Source: Hydra vulgaris (lineage: Eukaryota > Cnidaria > Hydrozoa > Anthoathecata > Hydridae). Taken from it: 64,000 bases of DNA. Both the position numbers and the translations under genes were made by a program. How positions within the stretch are numbered: position 1 is the stretch's first letter; every line of letters starts with the position of its first letter. Below, in pieces: positions 1 to 11,185 of this stretch. Under the pieces are notes generated by a model, which was not told where the DNA came from, did not search any database, and saw only the letters and a program-made list of their open reading frames with translations. The stretch spans positions 22,486,001-22,550,000 of the forward strand of contig NC_088920.1 of NCBI RefSeq assembly GCF_038396675.1, read 5' to 3'.

Positions 1-654
<654 letters not shown>

Positions 655-780
655 AGATTATTCACCTCCCCAAGGCCCGAGGGGGGCCACTACAGTCGAG
701 GAGGCTACTCATTTTTTTGTATTTTTATTTTTATTTTATTTTTTTATTTTTAGTTGTTATTCGTGGTACAATATATTATT

Positions 781-1874
<1,094 letters not shown>

Positions 1875-1876
1875 AT

Positions 1877-1944
1877 GGACCTTTCCCATAAATTGGCAAA
1901 AACGCAATGCATTGTGGTAGTTGTATTCATTTAAATCAAAACAA
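1877..1944 (+). repeat. Left terminal inverted repeat of the ISL2EU-type element
   Basis: Begins GGACCTTTCCCATAAAT. It is the reverse complement of 5085-5152 with about five mismatches. The transposase ATG follows immediately at 1945, so the TIR is also the immediate upstream region of the gene. Confidence 0.93.
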
Positions 1945-3630
1945 ATGTCGAAAAGCCTAATAAATTTTAACAGTGATGTTCAATTATGTGAAAACAGTGA
2001 GATTGAACTTTGTGAAAACAGTGAAATTGAACTTTATGAAAACAGTGAAGATGATAGTGAAATTACTGAAGGTGAACTCACTTTTAACGGAGAAGTTGAA
2101 CTTTGCGAAAACAGTGAACCACTCTTTTCACAAAGTTTAACTTCACTCTTTTCACAGAATTCGATCTCACTGAGAGAAGTTGAACACAGTGAAGTTGACT
2201 TCAGTTCAACAAGTGGTGGATGTACTTGTTGTGTACCAAATTGTTTTAATAATTCTAAGCGTAATAAAAACTTATCATTTTATGTTATACCCAAGGAAAA
2301 AGTGTTAAGAAAGTTATGGTTAGCCAAAATTAGCAGAAAAGACTTTAGTCCTTCTTCTTCACACAGAATTTGTTCAGCACACTTTCAAGGGAACAAAAAA
2401 ACTTATATGAATAATGTTCCAACAATTATTCCAAAAACAGTTAAGCTAACTGCTCGTGTACTAAGGAAAACCAAAAATAGCCTTGGTTTAATACATAAAA
2501 CAATACAAATACCTTATAGTGAAGAACTATCGACACCTGTTTTAAGCTACGAAGAAACATTAAAACAAGAAAATAAAATTCTTAAAGATCAAATTGAGGA
2601 CATTATAAAAGAAAAACAAGCGTTAGAAAACACTCAAAAAGAAGCTATATGTAAGCTCAATGACAAAATACTTCTATCACAATTTACAGTTGAAAGGTTT
2701 AAACATAACAAAGAACATTTCAAATTTTACACAGGTTTTGAAAATTTTGAACTATTTAAAGTAGTCATGAAGTTTTTAGAACCAGAAATATATTCACTAA
2801 ATTATTGGGGTTCAATGTCTACTGTTGCTGGCGATTTAAGTGAAAATTCTTCATCTAAAACAAGAGGAAGATCACGTATATTAAACGTTGAAGAGGAATT
2901 TTTCATGGTGCTAATTCGACTGCGTTGCGCCTTTCCTATAGAAGATTTAGCAATACGGTTTAATATTTCATCAAGCACTACCAGTAGGATATTAATAACT
3001 TGGTATGATTTTTTGCACATAAAATTTAGATCAATTCCAATATGGCCAACAAAAAAACTAGTTAATGAAACAATGCCTAGCTGCTTTAAAGATGTATACC
3101 CTAATACTCGTGTAATTATAGACTGTACAGAAATATTTACTGTGATGCCAACTAGCTATCGCACTCAATCAGCTATGTTTTCAAAATATAAACATCATCA
3201 CACAGCAAAGGGTTTGATTGGTATTGCACCGAGTGGTGCCATTACATTTGTATCTGATTTATATGCTGGAAGATCAAGTGATAAACAGATAACAAATCAC
3301 TGTGGCATACTAAAATTATTAGAAAAAGGTGATAGCCTGATGGCTGATAGAGGTTTCGATATCGTAAATGACTTACCAAAAGGAATTAGTCTCAACATAC
3401 CACCATTTCTTGAAGGCGATTTTCAACTTACATTGGAAAAAGAATTAGAAACAAGACGAATTGCATCTGTGCGAATTCATGTCGAACGTGCAATTGCAAG
3501 AATCAAAAACTACAGAATATTACAAAACACATTTCCACTTTCAATGGCTGCTGACCTGAACAAAATATGGTTCATAGTTTGTTATTTAGTTACTTTTCTG
3601 CCACCTCTAATAAAAACTGATAGCAAATAA
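1945..3630 (+). CDS. THAP-domain DDE transposase (HARBI1-like nuclease fold)
   Basis: Intact 561-codon frame. I start it at the ATG directly after the TIR; the frame extends 8 codons upstream only through a TTG. Residues 13-60 are acidic with a degenerate 8-residue repeat (ELCENSEI type), encoded by 24-nt tandem units. A THAP C2CH zinc finger spans about residues 93-175: CCVPNC, then the invariant Trp in KLWLAKI, ICSAHF, and the terminal Pro in VPTIIP. A coiled coil lies at about 200-245. The DDE_Tnp_4-type catalytic domain has D393 (VIIDCTEI), D468 (MADRGFD) and E514 (HVERAIARIKNYRIL). By family knowledge the THAP finger binds the element ends and the DDE domain cuts and joins DNA. All expected catalytic residues are present, so the protein may still be active. 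Confidence 0.93.
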   Translation: MSKSLINFNSDVQLCENSEIELCENSEIELYENSEDDSEITEGELTFNGEVELCENSEPLFSQSLTSLFSQNSISLREVEHSEVDFSSTSGGCTCCVPNCFNNSKRNKNLSFYVIPKEKVLRKLWLAKISRKDFSPSSSHRICSAHFQGNKKTYMNNVPTIIPKTVKLTARVLRKTKNSLGLIHKTIQIPYSEELSTPVLSYEETLKQENKILKDQIEDIIKEKQALENTQKEAICKLNDKILLSQFTVERFKHNKEHFKFYTGFENFELFKVVMKFLEPEIYSLNYWGSMSTVAGDLSENSSSKTRGRSRILNVEEEFFMVLIRLRCAFPIEDLAIRFNISSSTTSRILITWYDFLHIKFRSIPIWPTKKLVNETMPSCFKDVYPNTRVIIDCTEIFTVMPTSYRTQSAMFSKYKHHHTAKGLIGIAPSGAITFVSDLYAGRSSDKQITNHCGILKLLEKGDSLMADRGFDIVNDLPKGISLNIPPFLEGDFQLTLEKELETRRIASVRIHVERAIARIKNYRILQNTFPLSMAADLNKIWFIVCYLVTFLPPLIKTDSK

Positions 3631-3677
3631 TGTAACCAGACAAAAAAAGAAACATTTTATAAATATTCTGTAAACGT

Positions 3678-5049
3678 TTATTTTACTTTAAATATTTCTG
3701 ATGACATAAATTTGAAATAAAAATCTGTTAACTCTGGAAAAATAATTGTTATAAAAAAACCACATCGAGTAACACTTGACTTCGTTATGTTTTCATATAG
3801 TTTTATTGCTATATCTTCATTAACCTTTCCCCACATACAGTTTTCTCCTGCTTTGATATTTTTTGTTTGTAAACATTTTTTTAAAATTGATGTAGGGTAA
3901 ATTTTTTTCCACCTATTTATTACAGTACCAAAATTTGAAGCTGTCAATCGTTTGCATCTTTCTTGATACCATAATGTACTTTCAGATTGTTTAACTGTAT
4001 TGACTTCAATATTTTTAGCTTCCTCAATATCAACAATTAAATGTAATTCTACAAATGCTTTTTGTTCAGTAGACAAACAACTTAAATCAATCACCTTTTT
4101 TAAATTGTCAAATAGAGTAATAATAATCAATCGGTCATCTTTTTTACTAAAAGGTTCTGCAATATCATTGTCTATAAATGTTGACAGAGATGAATTAAAA
4201 AAGGAACATGCCTGAAAGTTATTATCACGAATTATTGAAGATATATATGTCCCCTGGCAGAGATTTTCTAAACCTTTACAAAGAGTTTGAAGTTGTAAAG
4301 TTGAGGTTTCGTAACAATTTGGTAATGAATGGTATCTACGTGTTCCTGAAACTAAAGGTCTTTTTCGAGTACTATTTTTGTCTTTAAAAGCGTCAGCTTT
4401 TTCAAAATTTAAGTTTGAAAACAAAATTGCTTCAGAGTTGGATGATTCACCTGGTACATGCCATATCTGTAAAACATCAGTACATGTTTCTGTTTCTGGG
4501 ACCACTTTAATGTCTAACTCTTTATAATCAACTAGTTGATATAATGATGCAGCAACATGCTTACAACAGCCCCCCCCCCGCACCAGCTTTACAATGGCAT
4601 TTCGAATAAAGTATTTCACCAGTAGATTGGCACAAGTGTATAAAAACTTCGTATTGTTTACGTTTCATAGAAGCAGCAACATTAGACTTAACAATAAACA
4701 AATTTATGGATGCTGTTACATTCGCTTTAACACATACATTTTTGACATAGTTTTCTTTAAATAAACGATAGCCAAGAGTTTGGTGTTTATTGGCTCCTTT
4801 TTTACAATTATCAATATGTATAGTATCATTAACAAGATATTTCTTGATAAAATTGTGAGATATATTTGGTAAAAGTGAAATGTCTCTTGACCAAGTTGAT
4901 ATACTCTTGTTTATAGATTCTTCTTCGTTAACAGCAATAAGCTCATCATGCTTAAGTTCCCGAAACATAGCTTTAGATGCCTGGCAAGAGTTCTGAAAAG
5001 AACTAGCATCAATTTTATTTTCTAAATTAGCATTAAAAGAACTAATCAT
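3678..5049 (-). pseudogene. SWIM zinc finger / YqaJ-type nuclease gene of the ISL2EU-type element, frameshifted
   Basis: Second gene of the transposon, read from 5049 downwards. The upstream frame (4561-5049) stops just after CHCKAGAGGG. The downstream frame resumes with CCKHVAAS, so a SWIM motif (CxC...CxH) is split exactly at a run of about ten C (plus strand, 4570-4579). A one- or two-base change in that run explains the break, and it could equally be a sequencing error. The C-terminal part has the start of a YqaJ exonuclease domain: WYQERCKRLTASNFG, then the WGKVNEDIA acidic motif, then CGFFI. The expected following catalytic half (PDG and ExK region) is missing before the stop at 3678. 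It may lie in a lost exon or have been deleted. Confidence 0.82.
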
Positions 5050-5084
5050 TATAATAATATTTAATTCCTAATACTTTAATCGGA

Positions 5085-5152
5085 TTGTTTTGATTTAAAT
5101 GAATACAACTACCACAATGCATTGCGCAGTTGCCGATTTATGGGAAAGGTCC
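5085..5152 (-). repeat. Right terminal inverted repeat of the ISL2EU-type element
   Basis: Ends ATGGGAAAGGTCC, mirroring the left end. The AT dinucleotide follows at 5153-5154. The YqaJ-type gene starts at 5049, about 35 bp inside this repeat. Confidence 0.93.
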
Positions 5153-5166
5153 ATTAACTAAGCAAG

Positions 5167-6020
5167 TAGTCAAAATGGCGAAGAGAGAAAGCCTTTCTTC
5201 ACTAACCGCACACTATGCGTGGTAAAGCGGAAATAGGATTTTACTTTTTTGAAAAAAAATTTCAATTTTTATAGTTTAAATATTTTTAAACCGAAACAAG
5301 TTAGCATTAGTTAATAAAAAAAAGTTTATTTCAAATTTTTTAAAATTTGCCTTTTTAAGTGCGGGATTTTCAGTAGTAAAAAAACCCGGGCTTTCACTAA
5401 ATCTTTATATCACATGCAATAATTTCCATATTTCCTCAATTTTTTGCATATTATCAAATAAATGAAACATTTTGTAAATTAAAAATCAAGAAAAGAAAAA
5501 AAAATGTTTGGATCATTGTTGTTGTGTGTCCGTAAAGATTAATTGAATAGTCCATGTTACTACAGAGGTAGTTTTTTTAAAACTGGCTCTTACAGAGCCA
5601 GTTTTTTATTTATCATAAATTTTCTGCGATAAATAGACTTTTTAGAAGTGAAATAATATTCTGGCTACTTCTGTAGTAACATGGTATAATATCAATTTAT
5701 TGTAGTGGGTTTTTTTAAAAACCGGTTAGATCACAGGTATAAAAGACAACACTAGATGCGGAGCGGTACATTTATTCCTAGTCTTTAAGTTATAACTTCT
5801 AAGTTAAACGTGGCTCAATGTTTTAAAATGGTTACTTATAATCTCGGGAAACTTTTGTTTGATTGATTTTCCTCCGAGGAAAATCAATCAAACAAAATTA
5901 TTTTATTTTCACAAGGCATTTTTAAGGCATATTTTCACAAGTAAAAATGTATTTGCCTGCGCTACATTTTTGCAGTTCACATTTTTATCACTTTATGCTG
6001 GTTACAAAGTGAGTTTTAAC
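5167..6020 (+). mobile_element. 3' tail remnant of a pogo/Tigger-type element
   Basis: Collinear with about 50706-51690, the 3' part of the pogo-like element at 49.3-51.7 kb. Shared landmarks are TTCTTCACTAACCGC, the T-rich block, TGCGGAGCGGTACATT-like sequence, and the end near CAAAGTGAGTTTTA. No transposase sequence is left here. It directly abuts the right end of the ISL2EU-type element. Confidence 0.75.
5552..5684. repeat. Short inverted repeat nested in the pogo tail
   Basis: CCATGTTACTACAGAGGTAG at 5552-5571 is the near-perfect reverse complement of 5665-5684, with a second dyad (CTGGCTCTTACAGAGCCAG) at about 5583-5601 inside. The same structure occurs at about 51268-51372 in the other pogo copy, so it belongs to the family. 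Confidence 0.75.
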
Positions 6021-6059
6021 ATTTCTGAATGTCTGCCTTTTTATTTAATAAAAGTTAGT

Positions 6060-6620
6060 TTCTAACTCAATATATAGGTATGTGGATAAAAATGTCAAAT
6101 TGTTTGAATACCATAATATTATAAATCAATTGAAAGAAGATGAATACAGTATTTTAATGGTAAAAAAAATTATCAAAATCGAACAATTTGTTCAAAAGTT
6201 ATGACGGTTTAAGTACCGATTTTTCGATTTATAGATTTGTTGAAGAAACTGAGGTCAAAATTATGTTTTTCTTCACTTAAATTGTCATAACTTTGTCAAT
6301 TCTTATCAAAATACTAATATCTTGGTGTCAAAAGAGAGATGTAAGAGTGGGCGACAAATTTGTGTTAATGTTTAAACAACGGGCGTATCGGATAGACAGA
6401 GGGGGCAACAAACTACCACTTTACCCGTATGAAACTAAACTTTTTTTTTTAGAAAAAAAGTCTTTTCTAAGACATTAGCAAAATAAATATACAAAAAGTT
6501 GTTATAAATTTATACTAAACCACTAAAATATGTGAGGTGTATGTTGACGCTAGAAGTAGGTGTGGTGGTGATGGTTTGATACACCCTAGTATCAAAAATG
6601 ACGTGATTTTATTAATATTT
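6060..6620 (+). repeat. Dispersed repeat, diverged copy at 32560-33070
   Basis: Shares an ordered set of blocks with 32560-33070: the ATTTGTTGAAGAAACTGAGGTC region, TTCTTCACTTAAATTGTCA, TTGGTGTCAAAAGAGA, and a TGGTGGTGATGGTTTGATACACC-like 3' block. No protein is recognised. It is probably an uncharacterised transposon or LINE untranslated part. Confidence 0.6.
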
Positions 6621-7041
6621 ATATCTTCAATAAAATGAGTAAAATAAAATACAATAAAAATTATGTTGTACAAGATTTTACATATACAAGTGGCGTTTAT
6701 ATTACGGAAGAGGTGTATGCCCTTTCCGTAGTATAAGGGGTGCGTACGCCCAACCTAAAAATAAAGATAAAACAATACAATTACTGTTTTCAAAATTTAA
6801 ATAATAAACTGAAAAAAATTTATAAAATTAAGAAAAATAAATTCAAACAAGATCCATACCATATCTATCATATTTGGTAGATCCAAATATGGGAGATAAA
6901 TGTAAAACTCATAGCAGATGGTTGATAATGTTTTAAAACTACAATATCAAATAATATTTCAATCTTGAAATGTCTAATTGGTTATTTAAAGAACAAAAAC
7001 AAAGAGGTATAACATATTTTACTAGATTAAAAGATACATTA
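6621..7041. other. AT-rich noncoding DNA
   Basis: No gene, strong repeat or RNA signal is seen. The stretch ends at the terminal inverted repeat beginning at 7042. Confidence 0.5.
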
Positions 7042-7271
7042 GGGGTTGTCCATAAAGTACGTCGCTCATAGGGGGGAGGTCTTCAAAAAGCGTACGAAAG
7101 CGTATAGGGGAGGGGGGGGAGGGTTCAATTTAAAAGTACGTACTTCGATTTTCTAATTTATTACAATTAACCAGCTAATCAATAGAAAAGTTACATTTTG
7201 ACTAAAGATTCTAGTTTGCCAACATAAAAAGATGTATGGTATATGGAGTAGAGGGTATAGTTTTCCTCTTT

Positions 7272-7896
7272 GCACACACATGTATGAGCGCCCTCAGAGT
7301 TTTTTGATGTTTCAGGTAGGATACTTTCACACATCGTGCAAAATCCGAACTTAAGTTTGTTTATAGCTGTGCCAAATGAGGGATGGCGGAGGCCTGTGAA
7401 CAAAAAGCCCTAAAACGTTTACCCTCCCCTGCCCATACGTGAGGGCACTAATGTAGTAAAATTTTCAACTTTACTATCAATAACTAAATTTAAATTTAAT
7501 AACAGATTTCAATTTTTGTAGAAAACTATTGTAAATTACAAAAGTTATGACCATGCAAATTTTCCGACCCCCGAAATGAGAGGGGTGTAAATTTTGCATG
7601 GTCATAACTTTTTGTAATTTACAATATTTTTCTACAAAAAATAAAATCTGTCGAATAATTTAAATTTAGTTTTAGATGGTAAAGTTAAAAATTTTGCTAC
7701 ATATTTCCCTCACGTTTGGGCATGGAAGGGGGAGGCAAACGTTTTAGGGCTTTTTGTTCCCAGGCCTTTGCGATCCTAATTTTTTGCAAGGCCACCTCAT
7801 TTGGCATATTAACAAACTTAAGTTTGCACAATATGTGAAAGTGTTCTATCTGGAACATCAAAAAATTCTGCGGGGGCCCATGCACACATGCCACCC
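7272..7896. repeat. Imperfect inverted repeat of about 300-bp arms
   Basis: Arms of about 7272-7562 and 7589-7896 are reverse complements with scattered differences and a very short spacer. They meet at the ATGACCATGCAAATTTT / AAATTTTGCATGGTCAT centre. Each arm is a copy of a module also present once at 21240-21546, 27590-27890 and, inverted, 56120-56450. Confidence 0.85.
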
Positions 7897-8079
7897 TTTA
7901 TATACTGACCCTGAGTAAGATCTATTTTTTGAGTCGACAAAAAACAGGTTTTAGCAGAGCCGTGCGCTGTGAGTAAGACTCGTTTTTTACTTACTAAAAA
8001 AACGTGAAAAAAACGTCCGCCTTAAGTATAGTTTATTTATATTTGATTCGTTATTATAACAAAAAAAAAAAATTGACAT

Positions 8080-8166
8080 GGATTTTAGCAGGAATCGAAC
8101 CGCATCGTCTACTCCACCGCATTCCATCGTCTATTCCACCGCATTAACCTCTCGGCCAAATACACA
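8080..8166 (-). pseudogene. tRNA-Ser/Leu-like pseudogene with duplicated anticodon region
   Basis: On the minus strand it reads TTGGCCGAGAGGTTAATGC (class II tRNA D-arm/A box). After two tandem 22-bp units it reads GCGGTTCGATTCCTGC (T-arm/B box). The 22-bp units are 8104-8125 and 8126-8147 on the plus strand. The acceptor strands do not pair and the T stem is damaged, so it is not a functional tRNA. It sits inside a TIR element and may be a SINE head or captured tRNA. Confidence 0.6.
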
Positions 8167-8743
8167 GTTTACTTTGCAGTATTTTAAATTTATTTAAATT
8201 ATTATTTGCATATATACTTGAAGACGTTTTTAAAATGCGCAAACAAAGGGCTTTGGGGTCGTATAAAGTATCTAAGGTACCCTCCGCCTTTTTTAAATAA
8301 ACTTTTTTATTGAGAAAAAAAAGTTGAGGGGGGGGGGAGTATTTGAGAAACGTACGTACTTTTTATGGGGGTGGGGTGGGGTGAGGTGGGGGACATAAAA
8401 GTACTCATGGCAACAGGGGGAGGGTAAAATTTCAAAATTTTTGGCGTACGTACTTTATGGACGACCCCTTTGTGGTGTATCTATGATCATAGTGCGTTTG
8501 CCACCGCACCAACCTAAATAACGGCTGGTTGATCTATTTCTTGCTCAACTGAATCAATAGAATAAGTCTTTAAAGACCAAATAAAATCAGTAGCCCTTTT
8601 TTACCCCCTTTTAGCTCACCTGTAGCAAATAAGTATTGAACTTTTACACTAAGAAAAAAATAACTTTTTTTTTTCCAACAGGCATCGACGACGCTAAAAT
8701 TGTTTTTTCCATTTTTATTGCATCTATCCCAGTGAAAAAACGC

Positions 8744-8950
8744 ATATGGGATACGCGTGGATTTTTTCCATATGTAACCCATGTGGGGATTATTATTTTG
8801 TCCCATGTGGGTCTCATATGGAAAATCCCACATGGTAAATCCCATATGGGATACGCGTGGGTTTTTACCATATGTAACCCATATGGGGATTATTATTTTG
8901 TCCCATGTGGGTTTCGTATGTTAAATCCCACGTGGGTTTTAGATGGTAAA
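8744..8950. repeat. 100-bp tandem repeat rich in CCCATATGGG-like palindromes
   Basis: Two units of 100 bp begin at 8744 and 8844 (ATATGGGATACGCGTGG). Each contains several dyads of the form CCCAYRTGGG or CCATATGT. Further degenerate copies of the dyad continue to about 9005. Confidence 0.85.
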
Positions 8951-9099
8951 TCCTACATTGGATATAGGTGGAAAATACTACATGTCATAGATCTTAAATG
9001 CCACATATATTTTAATCCAGATCATTTTTCATAATAGTGGTTGGTATACATTCCATATCAACTGATTTTTGACGAATGAGTTCACCCCCAATTTTTTTT

Positions 9100-9720
9100 T
9101 TTTTTTTTTTAATGGTAATATTTATTTATTTCGTCATTAAAAAAAGAATACAATGCCGTTTTATATAAATAAAATCTACATGATCAGGGCTAAAAGTAAA
9201 CAATATTTGCCTTATCACTACGCCCCGACGTGCTTTCATCATCATGCGTGTACAATCATTAAAATGTAAGCATAAAATTACTTTGTACCATATAAAAAAT
9301 AAATAAAAATTTTACCAGTATGTTAAGATCAGTTACTAATCTATGATCAAAATAAAATTGCAAAAAACAAAAAAATAAAAATAATTACACCTAATATAAT
9401 ATATAAATAATAAAAACTAATAATAAGTTAACAGAATAATTTAAAGAAAATTTAAATTAAAACCAGTTAATAAGAGAGTTGTTAAAAAGAAAAAAAAAAT
9501 TAAAAATTAAAAAAAAAAAGAATCTTAAAAATAATTTAATTCATTAACATCGTAAAGAAATTTTGGTATAAGTTTTTGTTTGAAGAGAAAGTAAAGAACA
9601 ATTTTTCAACTGGTTATTTAATAAAGTGTTCCATAATTTAGGACCTCTGATGGCAATATAAAGTTTAGCAATCAATAGTGCATTTTAGGTTGCTCATAAT
9701 TGTAATTTAAAAATTTTGTA
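9100..9720 (-). pseudogene. Probable LINE 3' end relic
   Basis: In minus-strand translation, around 9590-9670, there is a degraded match to the conserved 'RGPKLWN' C-terminal motif of metazoan non-LTR retrotransposon polyproteins, followed downstream (lower coordinates) by an AT-rich tail. No intact frame survives. The assignment rests on one short motif. Confidence 0.35.
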
Positions 9721-9785
9721 GGGTACACTTGATTAATTTTATTGAAAAGTGTATTAAATATTATACGAGTTACTTAATTATGATG

Positions 9786-9977
9786 TTAAATTAAGAAAAG
9801 ACTAAATTTACCAATATCACGCATTTCGAAATTAAGTTCAGTTTTTTTTTTTATTTCAACTTTTTCAGAAATAACAGCTAACCATACTGTACCAAGGCCG
9901 ACTATGATGCTGTGATAGACAACGTCAGCGAATATCGTTTTATAAGGATTGTCCTTGTTATAGATACTCATGCTCAT
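9786..9977 (-). pseudogene. Unrecognised 63-codon frame, paralogous to 10085-10440
   Basis: Encodes a hydrophobic segment (VVYHSIIVGLGTVWLAVISEK) followed by VEIKKKTELNFE. The same pattern, YH...LLGLV...ISEKLHITNKTELK, is encoded just upstream at about 10130-10200. The two look like an ancient tandem duplication of one coding segment containing a membrane helix. I do not recognise the family. Confidence 0.4.
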
Positions 9978-10084
9978 AATCTATCTATGATATATATAAA
10001 AATTCACTGCTTTAAATGGAAGTTTATTCAACTATTTTTATGTGGTATTCATTTTTTAATAACGACGATTTCTTGAACATTAAC

Positions 10085-10440
10085 CCATATAATTAAAAAG
10101 AATGTTATTTTAAAAATAATTGAGTCAACTTTAAGCTCAGTTTTATTTGTTATATGTAGCTTTTCAGAAATATAAAATATTCCTGATGTAACTAATCCCA
10201 AAAGGTTTAAATGATACAATGTATCAATATGCGTTAATTTAAGATCTACAGGAAACCCACGGTTTTAGTATACCATTAATTTATCTAAATAAGTGTTGAA
10301 CGTTACTCCAAAAATTTTTTCAAGAGCTTGGTATTGACTAAGCTTGATACCACAGCTAATTTTAATGAAATCAATGTCAACAAGCCATTTTTCAGATACC
10401 GTATAATTTATTTTGCTTTTGAAATAAGTAAATTTTTATA
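10085..10440 (-). pseudogene. Unrecognised coding relic of about 118 codons with one internal stop
   Basis: From about 10438 down to 10085 a minus-strand frame reads coherent protein, including SEKWLVDIDFIKISCGIKL and LSQYQALEKIFGVTFN. A single TAA after KLMVY at about 10275 is followed by more coherent sequence with a hydrophobic stretch and the ISEK...KTEL motif shared with 9786-9977. Local base composition is less AT-rich than its surroundings. It could be an exon of a host gene pseudogene or an unfamiliar transposon protein. I cannot name it. Confidence 0.4.
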
Positions 10441-11185
10441 CATATATGCTTATTCTTTAATATGCAAAGTCATCTATTAGTTATGGGAGCAACCAACTTG
10501 TGTAAAACTGAGTTTGTTCTGCATCTTCTTGAAAGGAGGCCGTCAGCCTTTGTATTCATTTTTTGCCAAGCAATAAAAAACAATCAAACACTTATACAGT
10601 AAAACTATACGTGAGCGGTTTTAAGTCATGCCCGCGTTTCGCATTGAACGGTGTGGTGTGCAACGTATCGTTAAGCTCATAAGTAAAGTGATGGAAGGGG
10701 ATAAATGTTTTTTCCTTATTAATGATTGTATTACTGAGTCTGACCTTGATAGCCGCCGATCATCTAGGGCAAAGTTAGCAATAAGCGGTCATCATATAAA
10801 TTACAGTCTTTGAATATTACGCAGCAATCCAGAGCAACCATTTGAAAATCGCTGAACATATACTTAATAGTAAAACTAGAAGAAGAAAAGCAGTCAGAAG
10901 TAAAAATTAAATCAGAAAAAAGAGTAAGTGCTTGGCAGATATCTGCATCGTAGCGGATAGAGAAACAAGCTGCATTACTAAATAAGCCTGATAGCCGTGA
11001 AAAAAGTAAAAAGGAACTTTTAAAAAAAGGAAGAAGAGATTTAAAAACAAGTAAAAAAAAAAATAAAATTCAAGCAATGGATTTATCTCCATATTTAATT
11101 GTAAGAGTATGGTTTCCTGCGGTTTTACCTTATAATAAAACCTAGAGCTACTCCTCCTCCAGCTGCCTTACTTGTAGCAGCAACT
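10441..11185. other. Noncoding DNA, no supported gene
   Basis: Only short shadow frames. Slightly higher GC around 10600-10720 (TGCCCGCGTTTCGCATTGAACG), with no recognisable protein. Confidence 0.4.

Larger units (their letters stand above)
1877..5152 (+). mobile_element. ISL2EU-type (PIF/Harbinger superfamily) DNA transposon, nearly complete
   Basis: A 3276-bp element bounded by 68-bp terminal inverted repeats that differ at only a few positions. It is flanked on both sides by the dinucleotide AT (1875-1876 and 5153-5154), consistent with a 2-bp target duplication. It carries two convergent genes: a THAP plus DDE transposase on the plus strand, and a SWIM/YqaJ-type protein on the minus strand. 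That gene pair is the known signature of ISL2EU elements. The transposase frame is intact. The YqaJ gene is frameshifted and lacks the later part of its domain, so this copy is probably not fully autonomous. The right side abuts a pogo-derived repeat tail. Confidence 0.93.
7042..8468. mobile_element. Non-autonomous TIR element, GGGGTTGTCCATAAAGTACG ends
   Basis: The left end GGGGTTGTCCATAAAGTACG (from 7042) is mirrored at the right end by CGTACTTTATGGACGACCCC (to 8468). Inside are two oppositely oriented copies of another module (7272-7896) and a tRNA-like relic (8080-8166). No transposase is present. The same termini recur at about 26230-26252, 28055-28078 and 31230-31253 and, diverged, at 54.4-55.2 kb and 58.1 kb. 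I cannot assign a superfamily because no convincing target duplication is visible. Confidence 0.7.

Noticed and set aside
4000-4215. Plus-strand frame within the YqaJ-type gene
   Set aside because: Shadow of the minus-strand coding sequence.
7042-8468. Assigning the GGGGTTGTCC element to a TTAA-targeting superfamily
   Set aside because: The flanks (ACATTA and TTTGTG) do not show TTAA or any clear duplication.
8744-8950. Interpreting CCCATATGGG as SRF-type CArG boxes
   Set aside because: CArG needs CC(A/T)6GG; here the six central bases include C and G (CATATG), so the match fails.
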